The notes below the pieces were generated by a model. It was not told where the DNA came from, made no database searches, and saw only the letters and a program-made list of their open reading frames with translations. Positions 27,874 to 36,380 of a stretch of DNA of 44,516 bases are shown piece by piece. The stretch covers positions 42,846-87,361 of the forward strand of contig NZ_LJYG01000105.1 in the NCBI RefSeq assembly GCF_001440035.1, in the 5' to 3' direction. The position numbers and the translations under genes were made by a program. Source of the DNA: Bradyrhizobium manausense. Lineage in GTDB: Bacteria > Pseudomonadota > Alphaproteobacteria > Rhizobiales > Xanthobacteraceae. The first letter of the stretch is position 1; every line of letters begins with the position of its first letter.

Positions 27874-29046
27874 CTAACGATCAAAAATGACTGTGCCGAC
27901 GTACTGCAGCCCATCCAACCCCGCATTCGAGCGAATGAGGAACGAGGTCGGTGATACGTTGCTGGTCACGCCCTTGTTGATCTCGCCCGCCATCGGCGCA
28001 GGCTCACCCATCGCGTAGTAGCCGTTCACGACCTTCATGCTCGCACGGCTGTCCTTGGCGACCTTGATGTGCCCAGAAGACATGCGACTGGCGAGCTGGG
28101 ACTCGTCGGTCAGGAAATCCACAAATACGGATTGTGTTAGGATCGCCTTCGATCGCTCGGCTGTATATTTTCCTCCGATCAGGGCCGCTTCCGGTCCTTG
28201 AACCAGTCCTGCATCTCCAGCGATCTTCGGTATGATGCCGGTCAGCATGCCGTCGGTCGTAGAGAAAATCGGCCTTATGCAACTTTCATCGAACGAGCCA
28301 GGGTTGCAGTCACGAAGCCCAAGAAGGCTCCAGACAAATTCGGAGCAATAGCTCTTGAAGCTTGAATTCTTTTGGCCAAGAGCGATCTCCGCCAGAAAGC
28401 GAATCTGATCTTTAGGCACGGTAATGCCCACAATCCCTCGCTTGTACATTGGAACGCCGTAGTCAGCGAAGAACTCGAAGTTTCCGCGTTTGCCCAGGAT
28501 CGCCTTGGCCCATTGCTCCAGATTGCGTCGCTGGCCGTCGGTGAGAGCAGGACGGATCACATGAATGGCGTCCAGATCGGAATAGTGCTCCGGATAATTG
28601 AGCGGACTGCTGTAGGAGATCGGAGACTCGAGCGTCATGACAAATTGGTCGTTTGCATCCGAGACGATAAATGCCATCCCGGAGTGGGAAACACCTAATT
28701 GCATGTGTGCGTAGGCGAGTGTCTTGTCCCACAAGGGACGAAAGCTGAGAAGGATATCACCCGGCCGCAGTAACTTCGACCGTGCAAGATCGACGGCAGC
28801 TTGTTTGGAGCCTTTGACGGCTGCACGAAGGTGGAAAACCCGAAAGCCAACATCGCCTTCGCCCATATGCTCGCTGACTGTGACGTTCGCATCTGCCGAG
28901 CTGTCGATCGTAGCCCATGTCGACCGAGGCGGCATCATGAACGACGAAACGTTGAGCAAGGATGCAATGGGCGCGACCTGAGCCATCGTCGGCGCAGATC
29001 CCAAAGTGGAAAATAACGCAAATTGGATCAGTAGAATCCACCGCAT
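27874..29046 (-). CDS. Exported permuted NlpC/P60-like (YiiX-type) amidase
   Basis: A 390-aa protein with an N-terminal signal (MRWILLIQFALFSTLGSAPT). The papain-like pattern is circularly permuted: LRPGDILLSF (93-102), then GVSHSGMAFIVSD with His121, then ESPI, then SYCSEFVWSLLG with Cys234. In this order (His before Cys) it matches YiiX and related cysteine amidases or lipid/peptide hydrolases. The C-terminal 130 residues are unassigned. The ATG is two bases after the stop of the upstream gene with GAGGAA as ribosome site, so the two form an operon. Periplasmic or cell-surface action is inferred from the signal. Confidence 0.75.
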   Translation of the reverse strand: MRWILLIQFALFSTLGSAPTMAQVAPIASLLNVSSFMMPPRSTWATIDSSADANVTVSEHMGEGDVGFRVFHLRAAVKGSKQAAVDLARSKLLRPGDILLSFRPLWDKTLAYAHMQLGVSHSGMAFIVSDANDQFVMTLESPISYSSPLNYPEHYSDLDAIHVIRPALTDGQRRNLEQWAKAILGKRGNFEFFADYGVPMYKRGIVGITVPKDQIRFLAEIALGQKNSSFKSYCSEFVWSLLGLRDCNPGSFDESCIRPIFSTTDGMLTGIIPKIAGDAGLVQGPEAALIGGKYTAERSKAILTQSVFVDFLTDESQLASRMSSGHIKVAKDSRASMKVVNGYYAMGEPAPMAGEINKGVTSNVSPTSFLIRSNAGLDGLQYVGTVIFDR

Positions 29047-29048
29047 CG

Positions 29049-29798
29049 CTATTCCTCCCCGACGAACTTGATCTTCAAAGGATCAATCGCGGCGTCCTGC
29101 TGCCGTTCGATAATGGAAAAGTTGCCAGCGCGACCCAACCGGACCACGAAAGCCGAACTGGCGTCCGGCGCATCCGGCTTCTTGGTTGCGCTGCGAACCA
29201 GGCCGACGAAATCCACATGTAGCAAAGTATTATTTTCGTCTACCGTCACGACTACTCGCTTTGCGGAGCGGTCGTCGGCGGTTAGGCCGCGAACTGCAAT
29301 CAGGCGAGCCAGCGGCGTCGACCTTCCTCGGGCGTGGCTTGCCACCGCGAGCACTACTTGCTTACCGAGATCCGTGATCCTGCAAGGTGCTTGTCGCATC
29401 GAGTTAGCATCGCAGCCTGGTAGGCCTGCAAGTGTGTCGTCCGTTCTCGAAATATCGATAGATGGACCGGAGGTCGCACCCAGCCTCAGCCGGCGCTCTC
29501 CGCTGCCGGCCGTATTCAGCCGTACCGCGAACTCCGATGTCGTGGCCGAGCCAGAGCGTCTCCGGAATGCATCGCCAGTCGTGTCAGAACGTTGTTTTAT
29601 CTCAACGCTTACGTGATTCAGATTGTCGCGCTGAACCCATGTCGGCAGTTCGCTGGCGCGCGGGATGATGGCGAGGGCCAGGGTTGCTCCCTGCGGATCA
29701 ATCTGGTTCAGCAGGATTTCTCGAGGTTGAGCCAGGGAAAGATCGGAAATCCCGGCAAGAGCGATCGTGCAGACAATAAATAGAAATCTATGATTCAT
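29049..29798 (-). CDS. Exported protein of unknown function
   Basis: A 249-aa protein with a signal peptide cut near residue 23 (MNHRFLFIVCTIALAGISDL then SLA). The mature part is beta-rich by appearance, for example EFAVRLNTAGSGERRLRLGA and RVVVTVDENNTLLHVDFVG, and has two Cys (CDANSMRQAPC) that may be paired. I recognise no domain. The ATG at 29798 has GGAGCG 6 bases upstream and was preferred over an in-frame codon at 29813. It is first in an operon with the permuted amidase and divergent from the caspase gene, sharing a 285-base promoter region in which I could not resolve promoters. Confidence 0.7.
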   Translation of the reverse strand: MNHRFLFIVCTIALAGISDLSLAQPREILLNQIDPQGATLALAIIPRASELPTWVQRDNLNHVSVEIKQRSDTTGDAFRRRSGSATTSEFAVRLNTAGSGERRLRLGATSGPSIDISRTDDTLAGLPGCDANSMRQAPCRITDLGKQVVLAVASHARGRSTPLARLIAVRGLTADDRSAKRVVVTVDENNTLLHVDFVGLVRSATKKPDAPDASSAFVVRLGRAGNFSIIERQQDAAIDPLKIKFVGEE

Positions 29799-30083
29799 AT
29801 TGCGCTCCGTCACGAGGCGTACGAAACACGATCAATAAAACAAATCCAACCTGGCCGGCTTACGTTTCGGCTCAAGCTTGTCTGGATGTATCCTGATGTC
29901 GTGACAAATCTAACCCAACTATCGCACAGGATGCAAGAAATGACACTTGCTATCGGCGAGGTTCGTCGACCGCCGACGAGAAGACCCGAAGCCGCGCTCG
30001 CGAGCCGTTGCAAATTCCAGTTGCAGCACCAATAGATCGTTGTCTAAGATAGAGTTCGTAGACTTCGGCGGGGCGCGGAAGGT

Positions 30084-31721
30084 ATGCTACGGCTATTCGT
30101 TTTTTTCTTTGTTGTTCTTATTTCGTCGGCAGTCGCTCAAACTTCGGACCCAAGGTTTACAACGGAAGCACCCGTCAAGCGGTTTGCCTTCGTGATTGGG
30201 AATGCCGATTATGCGACAGCCGAGAAATTGCCGGGATCAATTGCGGATGCGAAGACGATCGCCTCAAAGCTTCGCAATGTCGGTTTTGACGTCAAGGAGC
30301 TAGATAACTTCAAGGATCGCGACGAATTTCTTGTACAGTTCGACGCGTTTCTGGATTCGATCCGCCCTGGCGCATTTGTCGTGTTCTATTTTTCAGGGCA
30401 TGGTTTCACCTACAGAGGCGAGAGCTATCTGGTCCCCCTTCAATTTCCATCCCTTGTCGATGCAGACGACGTGTTCTACACTTTCCTTTCGGCGACTGCC
30501 CTGCAGGATAAGATCAATCTCCGCAAGCCAGGGCTGCTTCTGATGCTGCTCGATGCTTGCCGCAACGTTACTGCTTCGGTCAGGGAGCCTGGAGGTGGCG
30601 ATGTGGCCGTGGGAAAAGGTCTCGCAAGCCTCCTGACTGCCCGCAATAATATCATCGGGTTTTCTTCCGCGCCGGGTTCGACTTCGATCGGCAGTGCGAG
30701 CGGCGGGCTGAGTAAGTACACCGAGGGACTTGCTGCCCATCTGACAACGCCGGGTATCGAGATAAACGAAGTTCAGCGCCTCACCGTCAAAGATGTTAGG
30801 GATTCGACAGGGGGCAGGCAAAGCCCATGGATGTCGTCTTCTTTCACAGTTTACGTCCACTTCAATCCTGATGAGCAGACGAAGAAGGTCTATCAGGTAC
30901 AATGGCTGGCTGCGTTGGACCGTGACAATGAGCGGGCAGTCACAGATTATCTCGAACTTTACGGCCTCGGACCGTACGCGAACGCGGCGCGGACATGGCT
31001 GGCGGAACGGTCAAAGAAGGCAGCGACCTTTACACGCCTCTCACCCGAAGAGATCGATCTCAGCTGGACGTTTGCCAAAGGCAACGGAACGGTCGCTACC
31101 GTCAAACAATTCAAGATGCCTCTGGGGTTTGAGCGGACCGCCTCGTCTGCTCTTGTAGGACCAGATCCCGGCGCGCCGCTGCACGATCGCGTCGCGTCGA
31201 CCTTTGCGAACCAGACTGCCATCGCACTCGGGCCCATTACAGGGCGCGCGGCGCCGGATGCGACCGCGCCTGCAACGACGAATCTGAGCTTTGGTGACAA
31301 GATCAAGGTCGAATCGTACCATGTGCAATCCGGGATAGTCTGGCTTAAGGCGGTCGGCAAGACGTCGACCTCCTTTTGGGTGCCGCTTCCGGAGAGCGGG
31401 ATTCCGCCGCGAGATGTCACAATTGGATCGCCATTGGAGGAGTTTGATCTTCTGCCTGGCCCAGGACCAGCGTTGGCGAACGAGGAGCAAATCGACAGGC
31501 TCATCGTCAATCGAAAGGGATCACAGATCAAATGGGTATCGATCGCGATGCCGGAGAGAGCCGGTCGAAGCGCCGCCGAACAGAAGGCGGCCACCGAAAT
31601 CCGTGTGAGAGCGGCCCATGCCGCCTATCTGATTTCGAAGGTTATCCCGACAGGCAGGATCTCTCTCGTGGAAGGCGTAAATGGCATCGCCGAGCCGCGG
31701 ATACGTCTTTTTGGCAATTGA
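30084..31721 (+). CDS. Exported caspase-family (metacaspase-like) protease with C-terminal SH3-like region
   Basis: A 545-aa protein with a signal peptide (MLRLFVFFFVVLISSAVAQ). The caspase p20 fold starts at KRFAFVIGNADY (32-43). The catalytic dyad is His106 in FYFSGHGF and Cys159 in MLLDACRN. IGFSSAPGSTS is the usual p10-side strand. Bacterial homologues usually cut after Arg or Lys rather than Asp. Near 375-430, ALGPITGRAAP followed by VWLKAVGKTSTSFWVPL looks like an SH3b-type module that could bind cell wall. The ribosome site GCGGAAGG precedes the ATG. The trypsin-like zymogen gene follows after 19 bases, so the two are almost certainly co-expressed. Confidence 0.88.
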   Translation: MLRLFVFFFVVLISSAVAQTSDPRFTTEAPVKRFAFVIGNADYATAEKLPGSIADAKTIASKLRNVGFDVKELDNFKDRDEFLVQFDAFLDSIRPGAFVVFYFSGHGFTYRGESYLVPLQFPSLVDADDVFYTFLSATALQDKINLRKPGLLLMLLDACRNVTASVREPGGGDVAVGKGLASLLTARNNIIGFSSAPGSTSIGSASGGLSKYTEGLAAHLTTPGIEINEVQRLTVKDVRDSTGGRQSPWMSSSFTVYVHFNPDEQTKKVYQVQWLAALDRDNERAVTDYLELYGLGPYANAARTWLAERSKKAATFTRLSPEEIDLSWTFAKGNGTVATVKQFKMPLGFERTASSALVGPDPGAPLHDRVASTFANQTAIALGPITGRAAPDATAPATTNLSFGDKIKVESYHVQSGIVWLKAVGKTSTSFWVPLPESGIPPRDVTIGSPLEEFDLLPGPGPALANEEQIDRLIVNRKGSQIKWVSIAMPERAGRSAAEQKAATEIRVRAAHAAYLISKVIPTGRISLVEGVNGIAEPRIRLFGN

Positions 31722-31740
31722 TTGAGGCAGGAGGCCTAGC

Positions 31741-32637
31741 GTGAAGGCATTTGTTTTGCTTGCAACTGGCGCCATGTTACTCGGGGCCACGCTTGGACAT
31801 TCTCAGGAACTCACCAAAGAGACGTTCAAGCAGACGCGCTCGAAAGACTTCAATGAGACGGTGGCACGGTATCTGAACAAGGAAGCGCCGAAAATCGTTG
31901 GAGGAGATCGGGCGAAGAGCGGTGCATATCCTTGGCAGGTGACGCTCCTCGTGAAGGGAATTTCCGATGCCAGGCAGGCTCACTTCTGTGGTGGAACCAT
32001 CTACAATGAGCGGTGGATCGTAACGGCGGCTCACTGCCTGGACGGCCTAGATTCAAGCCAGCTTGAGGTGGCCGCGGGAACCAACGTGCTGGGCTCTGGG
32101 ATAAAAAGGATTGCCGCGGCCCGGCTTTTTGTGCATGCGAGCTTCGACCCGTCTACACTGGACACCGACGTCGCCTTGATCGAGCTAATCCAGCCAATCG
32201 CCCTCGATCAGCGGCAGACCTCGATACCGCTGCTGTCGACAGCCGAGGAAGCAAATGTCTACAAGGCGGGATCCGAATTCATGGTGACCGGGTGGGGGGC
32301 CACCGAAGAAGGAGGAGATACAGTCCGCGACCTGCGGGAAGTGAAAGTGCCGTTCATTTCGATGGCAAGATGTCGTGACCCTCTCGCGTATGGCAAGGAG
32401 GCGGTCACCGACAGGATGATCTGCGCAGGTAGAGATGGCGTAGATTCCTGTCAAGGTGACAGCGGCGGACCACTGGTCACGGCTGTGTCAAAAGAAAAGG
32501 CCGTTCTCGCCGGCATAGTCAGCTGGGGAGACGGATGTGCAAAGCCCGGTAAATATGGTGTCTACACACGTGTCCCTGCAGTGAGCGCATGGATTGAAGC
32601 CTGCGTAAGCGGCGGCGGTTGCCCGGCAAGTAATTGA
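31741..32637 (+). CDS. Trypsin-like serine protease (S1 family) zymogen, exported
   Basis: A 298-aa protein with a signal peptide (MKAFVLLATGAMLLGATLGHS) and a propeptide of about 30 residues ending in Lys51. Then comes IVGG (52-55), the new N-terminus made on activation. The triad is His98 in TAAHC, Asp143 in DTDVAL and Ser241 in GDSGGP. Asp235, six residues before the catalytic Ser, is the specificity-pocket Asp of trypsin, so cleavage after Lys/Arg is expected. Cys residues can form the usual disulfides. The start is a GTG with a perfect AGGAGG 6 bases upstream. Full S1 trypsins are uncommon in this group of bacteria. It is coupled to the caspase gene. Confidence 0.92.
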   Translation: MKAFVLLATGAMLLGATLGHSQELTKETFKQTRSKDFNETVARYLNKEAPKIVGGDRAKSGAYPWQVTLLVKGISDARQAHFCGGTIYNERWIVTAAHCLDGLDSSQLEVAAGTNVLGSGIKRIAAARLFVHASFDPSTLDTDVALIELIQPIALDQRQTSIPLLSTAEEANVYKAGSEFMVTGWGATEEGGDTVRDLREVKVPFISMARCRDPLAYGKEAVTDRMICAGRDGVDSCQGDSGGPLVTAVSKEKAVLAGIVSWGDGCAKPGKYGVYTRVPAVSAWIEACVSGGGCPASN

Positions 32638-32832
32638 ATTGGCAGGAGCCGTCGACCGGATGCACGAGAGTATCGTGCGCAGTTCTGTGAGCGGCACGCT
32701 TTGATGTTTTAGCGCGTTCGCACGGCGTCGGTTTGGCTTGGCCCCTGTCTCAACGACGACTTAAGGTAGAATGATAGAGCGGCCTCCGAAAGTGTCGCCC
32801 TTCGCGCGGCCGAGCTTTGCAATGTTGCCCCC

Positions 32833-32940
32833 GGCAGATGGATGCGGATCACGGGCACGGTCGATGCGGTGACGCTGAAGGCCGCGCTGGCGGCACTGGG
32901 AGACGGACGGCCGCGGTAATCCCCATTGCGGTCGTCGGGC
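32833..32940 (+). pseudogene. Relic of the 3' end of an IS66-type tnpA
   Basis: The frame WMRITGTVDAVTLKAA followed by LAALGDGRPR and a stop at 32917-32919 matches the C-terminus of the TnpA encoded at 35517 almost residue for residue, but on the opposite strand. The bases just after it (ATCCCCATTGC) match the start of tnpB. Nothing else of that copy remains on either side. It marks an old second IS66 element in inverted orientation. Confidence 0.75.
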
Positions 32941-33023
32941 CGGGAAAGATTGACGTCTTTTGGACCATAGGGACGTTGAACCGTTGGCCAAATCTCTATT
33001 TTCCAAGCAGGAGATCTATCATT

Positions 33024-33311
33024 TTGAAGTCGACCCGCGACAGTCCAAGCATACCGGTACAGCCGAACGTCAGGCGGCGTGCGGTTTTGGAAACGGCACG
33101 GAAACTTGGTCTGCTCGGTGGCGAGCACCGTCGGATCGGCGGCCGCGTTTGCCGAGATCAGGTGGCAGCTGCGAAGAAAAAATCCGGCATAACGTCCGAC
33201 ACTGAGCTTATCGAGTACGCGCTGGCGAAGGTGGCGCTCGAAGACGACTTCGGCACGAGACTCATCCGTCGTAAAGGCCTGGTCGCGAAAGACGTCGACC
33301 TTGAGTTTTGA
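33024..33311 (+). CDS. Orphan antitoxin-like protein (VapB/CopG-like)
   Basis: A 95-aa protein beginning at a TTG with AGGAG 10 bases upstream; no ATG is available in frame. Blocks ARKLGLLGGEHRRIGGRV (25-42) and SGITSDTELIEYALAKVALE (54-73), with the tail KDVDLEF, are characteristic of a small rhizobial antitoxin-like family that is often next to a PIN-domain toxin. No toxin gene is visible: downstream is IS66 debris. Sandwiched between two IS66 remnants, it may have lost its partner. Function is inferred from family resemblance only. Confidence 0.55.
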   Translation: MKSTRDSPSIPVQPNVRRRAVLETARKLGLLGGEHRRIGGRVCRDQVAAAKKKSGITSDTELIEYALAKVALEDDFGTRLIRRKGLVAKDVDLEF

Positions 33312-33528
33312 TCTGCTCCGTTCGCTGCGGCGGATCAAGCTGCATCGCACTGCGACCGCGATTCACCGCCGCCGTGCGAGTCGTGGAGACGACGCATCTC
33401 TGCGTGCGCCGAACTGCTCTTAGATATACGCGCGTCTGCATCGATGTGCTTCGAAGTCGCACTCCGCGAGCACTGAAAGCTTGCTCGAAAGTATGCATTT
33501 GTCGTCTTTGCCGGACAGTTGATTGGGC

Positions 33529-35100
33529 TCAAGCAGCGTGAGCGACGCTCTGCGAACGCCAGTTCCAGGGGAAGAGTTCGTGAATGCGCTTGGCAGAGTG
33601 ATCCGGCAGGCGGGCTAGGACATCGGCCAGCCAGGCTTGCGGATCGATATTGTTGAGCTTGGCAGTAGCGATCAGACTGTAGATCGGCAGCGGTGCGACG
33701 GCCGCCCTCATCGGAACCCGCGAAGGTCCAATTCTTTCTTCCGACGGCGACGGCTCGTAGCTCGCGTTCGGCAGCGTCGTTCGACATGCATAGGCGCCCG
33801 TCGTCGAGGAAGCGGGTGAAAGCGTCCCAGCGGCTGAGGCAATAATTTATGGCCTTGGTCGTGTCGTTGTTCCTGGAGAGCTTGGCGCGCTCTCGCAACC
33901 ACGTCTCGAGCTCGACGATCAGAGGGCTGCTACGCTCCTGGCGCACGCGCAGGCGCTCCTGCGCAGCAAGACCGTTGATCTCGCGTTCGACGGCGAACAG
34001 GACATCAATGCGCTTGACCGCCTCGGCCGCGATCGGCGCCTTGCTGAGCCGCGCGAGGTCAAAGAACTTGCGCCTGCCGTGCGCCCAGCACGCGGCCTCG
34101 ATGATCGGACCGCCCTTGCGATTGGCCTCGTAGCGCCTGCCAAAGCCGGCGTAGGCGTCGGCCTGCATCAGTCCGGCATAGCCCGCCAGATGCTGCTCCG
34201 GATGCGCACCGCCACGGTCGGGCGAGTCGAAGAACACGGCCGCCGGCGGATCTGGGCCGGCAAACGGACGGTCGTCGCGCACATAGGTCCAGACCCGGCC
34301 GGTCCGGGTCTTGCCCTTGGCCAGGACCGGCACCGTGGTGTCATCCGCGTGGATGCGCTCAGCGGCGAAGACATGGCTCCGGATCGCATCGACCAGAGAC
34401 ATCAGGGTTGCCGCGCGGAGGCACCCACCCGGTCCGCGAGCGTCGATATGTCGAGGTCGATGCCTTCACGCTGGTAGACGCCGCTCTGACGATGAAGCGG
34501 CAGGTGCAGGCCGTACTTGGCGAACAGGACATGGGCCAGCAGCTTGGGCCCTGCACGCCCGCGCGCAATCGGATGCGAGGGAGCCGGCGGCTGAGCGATC
34601 GCTTCGCAGGCCCGGCAGACGAGCTTCTCGCGCACGTGCTGGATTACCTTCCACTGGCGCGGAACGAGCTCCAGCGTCTCGGTCACGTCCTCGCCAATCT
34701 TGCGCAATCGGCTGTCGCCGCAGCATGGGCAAGTGGCCGGCACCGGATAGACAATGCGCTCTCGCGGCAAATGCTCCGGCAGCGGCCGACGGGCTGGCTT
34801 GCGGCGCTCGAACGATGGCACCGCTATCTTCTCGGCTGCCATCTGCGCCGCGGTCTCAGCTTGCGCCGCGGTCTCCTCCAGGTCGGCGAGCTGCAGCTCG
34901 AGCTGGTCCAGCAATGCGCCTCGCTCGGAGGACTGTCCGAACTGCTCGTGCCGCAGCTTCTTGATCGTGAGTTTGAGCTTCTCGATCAGCAAAGTCCCAG
35001 CCTGAGCCTCGGCTTCCGCGGCCAACCGGGCCGCTCGCTCGGCGCGCAGCATCGCCTGCAGCGTGGTCACATCGTCGGGAAGAAAATCATCGGCGCCCAT
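33529..35100 (-). pseudogene. tnpC: IS66 transposase (tnpC), frameshifted
   Basis: The IS66 DDE transposase starts MGADDFLPDDVTTLQ with a leucine-rich N-terminal helix, then the zinc motif CPCCGDSRLRKIGEDVTETL and the block REKLVCRACEAIAQPP. Near 34410 the frame shifts: LADRVGAS stops, and MSLVDAIRSHVFAAERIHAD starts in another frame. The catalytic core follows (IHADDTTVPVLAKGKTRTG, IIEAACWAHGRRKFFDLAR). A second shift near 33710 separates DEGGRR from IYSLIATAKLNNIDPQAWL, the normal end. With two shifts it cannot make a complete transposase. Confidence 0.88.
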
Positions 35101-35173
35101 CGCCGACCAGAGAATCACAAGGTGCGGTCTCTGTCCGGACCGCTGATCGTGCCACCAATTCAAATCCCAGCGA

Positions 35174-35520
35174 TCAGCCGGCCGCCTGCGGTCGCCAGGT
35201 CTGTTGCGGCATCCGCCAGTCGATGCCCTCCAGCAGGTAGCCAAGCTGGGCTGGGGTGATTGTCGCCACGCCATCAGCCGACGACGGCCACAGAAAGCGG
35301 CCGCGCTCCAGCCGCTTGGCATAAAGCGACATGCCCAGTCCATCGTGCCAAGGATCTTGATCAGCGTGCCACTCTTGCCACGGAACACATAGAGGTCGCC
35401 GCTGTGCGGGTCTCGCGTGAACGCTTCCTGCACCAGCAACGCCAGCGAGTTCATGCCGCGACGCATATCGGTGTGGCCGGTCGCAATCCACACGCGCACG
35501 CCCGATGCAACGGGGATCAC
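35174..35520 (-). pseudogene. tnpB: IS66 accessory protein TnpB, frameshifted
   Basis: The N-terminal part is intact: MIPVASGVRVWIATGHTDMR then RGMNSLALLVQEAF and GDLYVFRGK. Near 35345 one base is missing or added, after which the true continuation (YAKRLERGRFLWPSSADGV, QLGYLLEGIDWRMPQQTW) is in another frame and ends at 35174. TnpB is needed for IS66 transposition, with unknown biochemical role. Its ATG overlaps the tnpA stop (ATGA). Confidence 0.85.
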
Positions 35521-35926
35521 CGCGGCCGTCCATCTGCCAGTGCCGCCACCGCGGCCTTCAGCGTCACCGCATCGACCGTGCCCGTGATCCGCATCCGAGT
35601 CCCAACCGCAAACTCGATCTCGATGGCACCGCCGCTGCTGGACGGCGCGACTGGACAGGATGTCGACCCCGATTCCGCGACCACTATCGCCGGTACGAAG
35701 CCAGGTTGATCGGCGGCAACCTTCGGCTCAGGGCGAAACGACCGTCGCCATCGCAGCAGCAATGACCGCGAAACGCCATACCGGCGGGCTGTTGCCGCGA
35801 CCTGGCGCGGCGCCTGCAAGCTCTCCAAGCGATCTTGAGCTTCTCATCCTCGGACCAACGCCGCCGCCGGCCCGTGTCCACCACCTCAAGCCGTTCGACT
35901 TGGGCACTGGGCCTATCACCGTCCAT
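35517..35926 (-). pseudogene. tnpA: IS66 accessory protein TnpA, frameshifted
   Basis: The N-terminal part VERLEVVDTGRRRRWSEDEK (from about 35926) is in one frame and the rest, APRQVAATARRYGVSRSLLL with RWRRSFRPEP through RMRITGTVDAVTLKAA, in another, with a shift near 35830. The HTH (VAATARRYGVSRSLLLRWR) is typical of TnpA. The C-terminus matches the relic at 32833. Confidence 0.82.
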
Positions 35927-36380
35927 AAAGACAGTTCTCAACAACACGCCTCATTCGGCAAGGCGGCCTTCACCGGGCGGATACTCAAATGGTCTAGTTT
36001 TGGCCATTGCTCTTCTCCAACGCCACTGGCGAGCGCGCCAAATCAATAACGGATTGAGACAACTGGCTGGTTTCTCTAACCTACGCCACGCCGTATTTTA
36101 TAAGATACAAATCCCGCAGCAACAACTCAATGCCGTCGTTTCTCGCTTGATCTGGCTGCTAAACCACCGAGTCAACGGCGAGCTTGCGGGACCAGGGTCT
36201 TGCCCGGACGCATACTTTCCGTTTGGTCTGGGTCGACAGATCCAGCCAGGGTCTTTACCGGATGCGTACGTTCCAACTGCTAAGAAGCCAATCTTTGGAG
36301 ACGCTCCAATAGCCACCCACTGTCGAAACGCTAGGTTGCCGCAGATGCGTATCTTGGCGGGAGAGCTTGCAGATCCGGGA
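35927..36380. other. Gene-poor stretch between IS66 and NRPS operon, with a direct repeat
   Basis: About 450 bases. A tiny minus-strand frame at 35951-36007 (MAKTRPFEYPPGEGRLAE) is probably IS-related debris. Two direct repeats of about 27 bases (AGGGTCTT...CCGGA.GC.TAC...TTCC) lie near 36191-36217 and 36247-36273, 56 bases apart. On the minus strand they fall in a GTG-started 72-codon frame (36098-36316) as TYASGKDPG and KYASGQDPG. I do not call that frame a gene because no ribosome site or family supports it. Confidence 0.45.

Larger units (their letters stand above)
33529..35926 (-). mobile_element. Decayed IS66-family insertion sequence
   Basis: The element carries the three IS66 genes in order tnpA, tnpB, tnpC on the minus strand with the usual overlap between tnpA and tnpB. 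All three are frameshifted (tnpA near 35830, tnpB near 35345, tnpC near 34410 and 33710). I could not identify terminal inverted repeats or a target duplication with confidence, so the true ends may lie some tens of bases further out. GC and codon use match rhizobial IS66 copies. It separates the antitoxin-like gene from the NRPS operon. Confidence 0.85.

Noticed and set aside
32690..33350. Minus-strand frame of 213 codons
   Set aside because: It lies opposite the tnpA relic and the antitoxin-like gene, mixes their antisense sequences, and has no family of its own.
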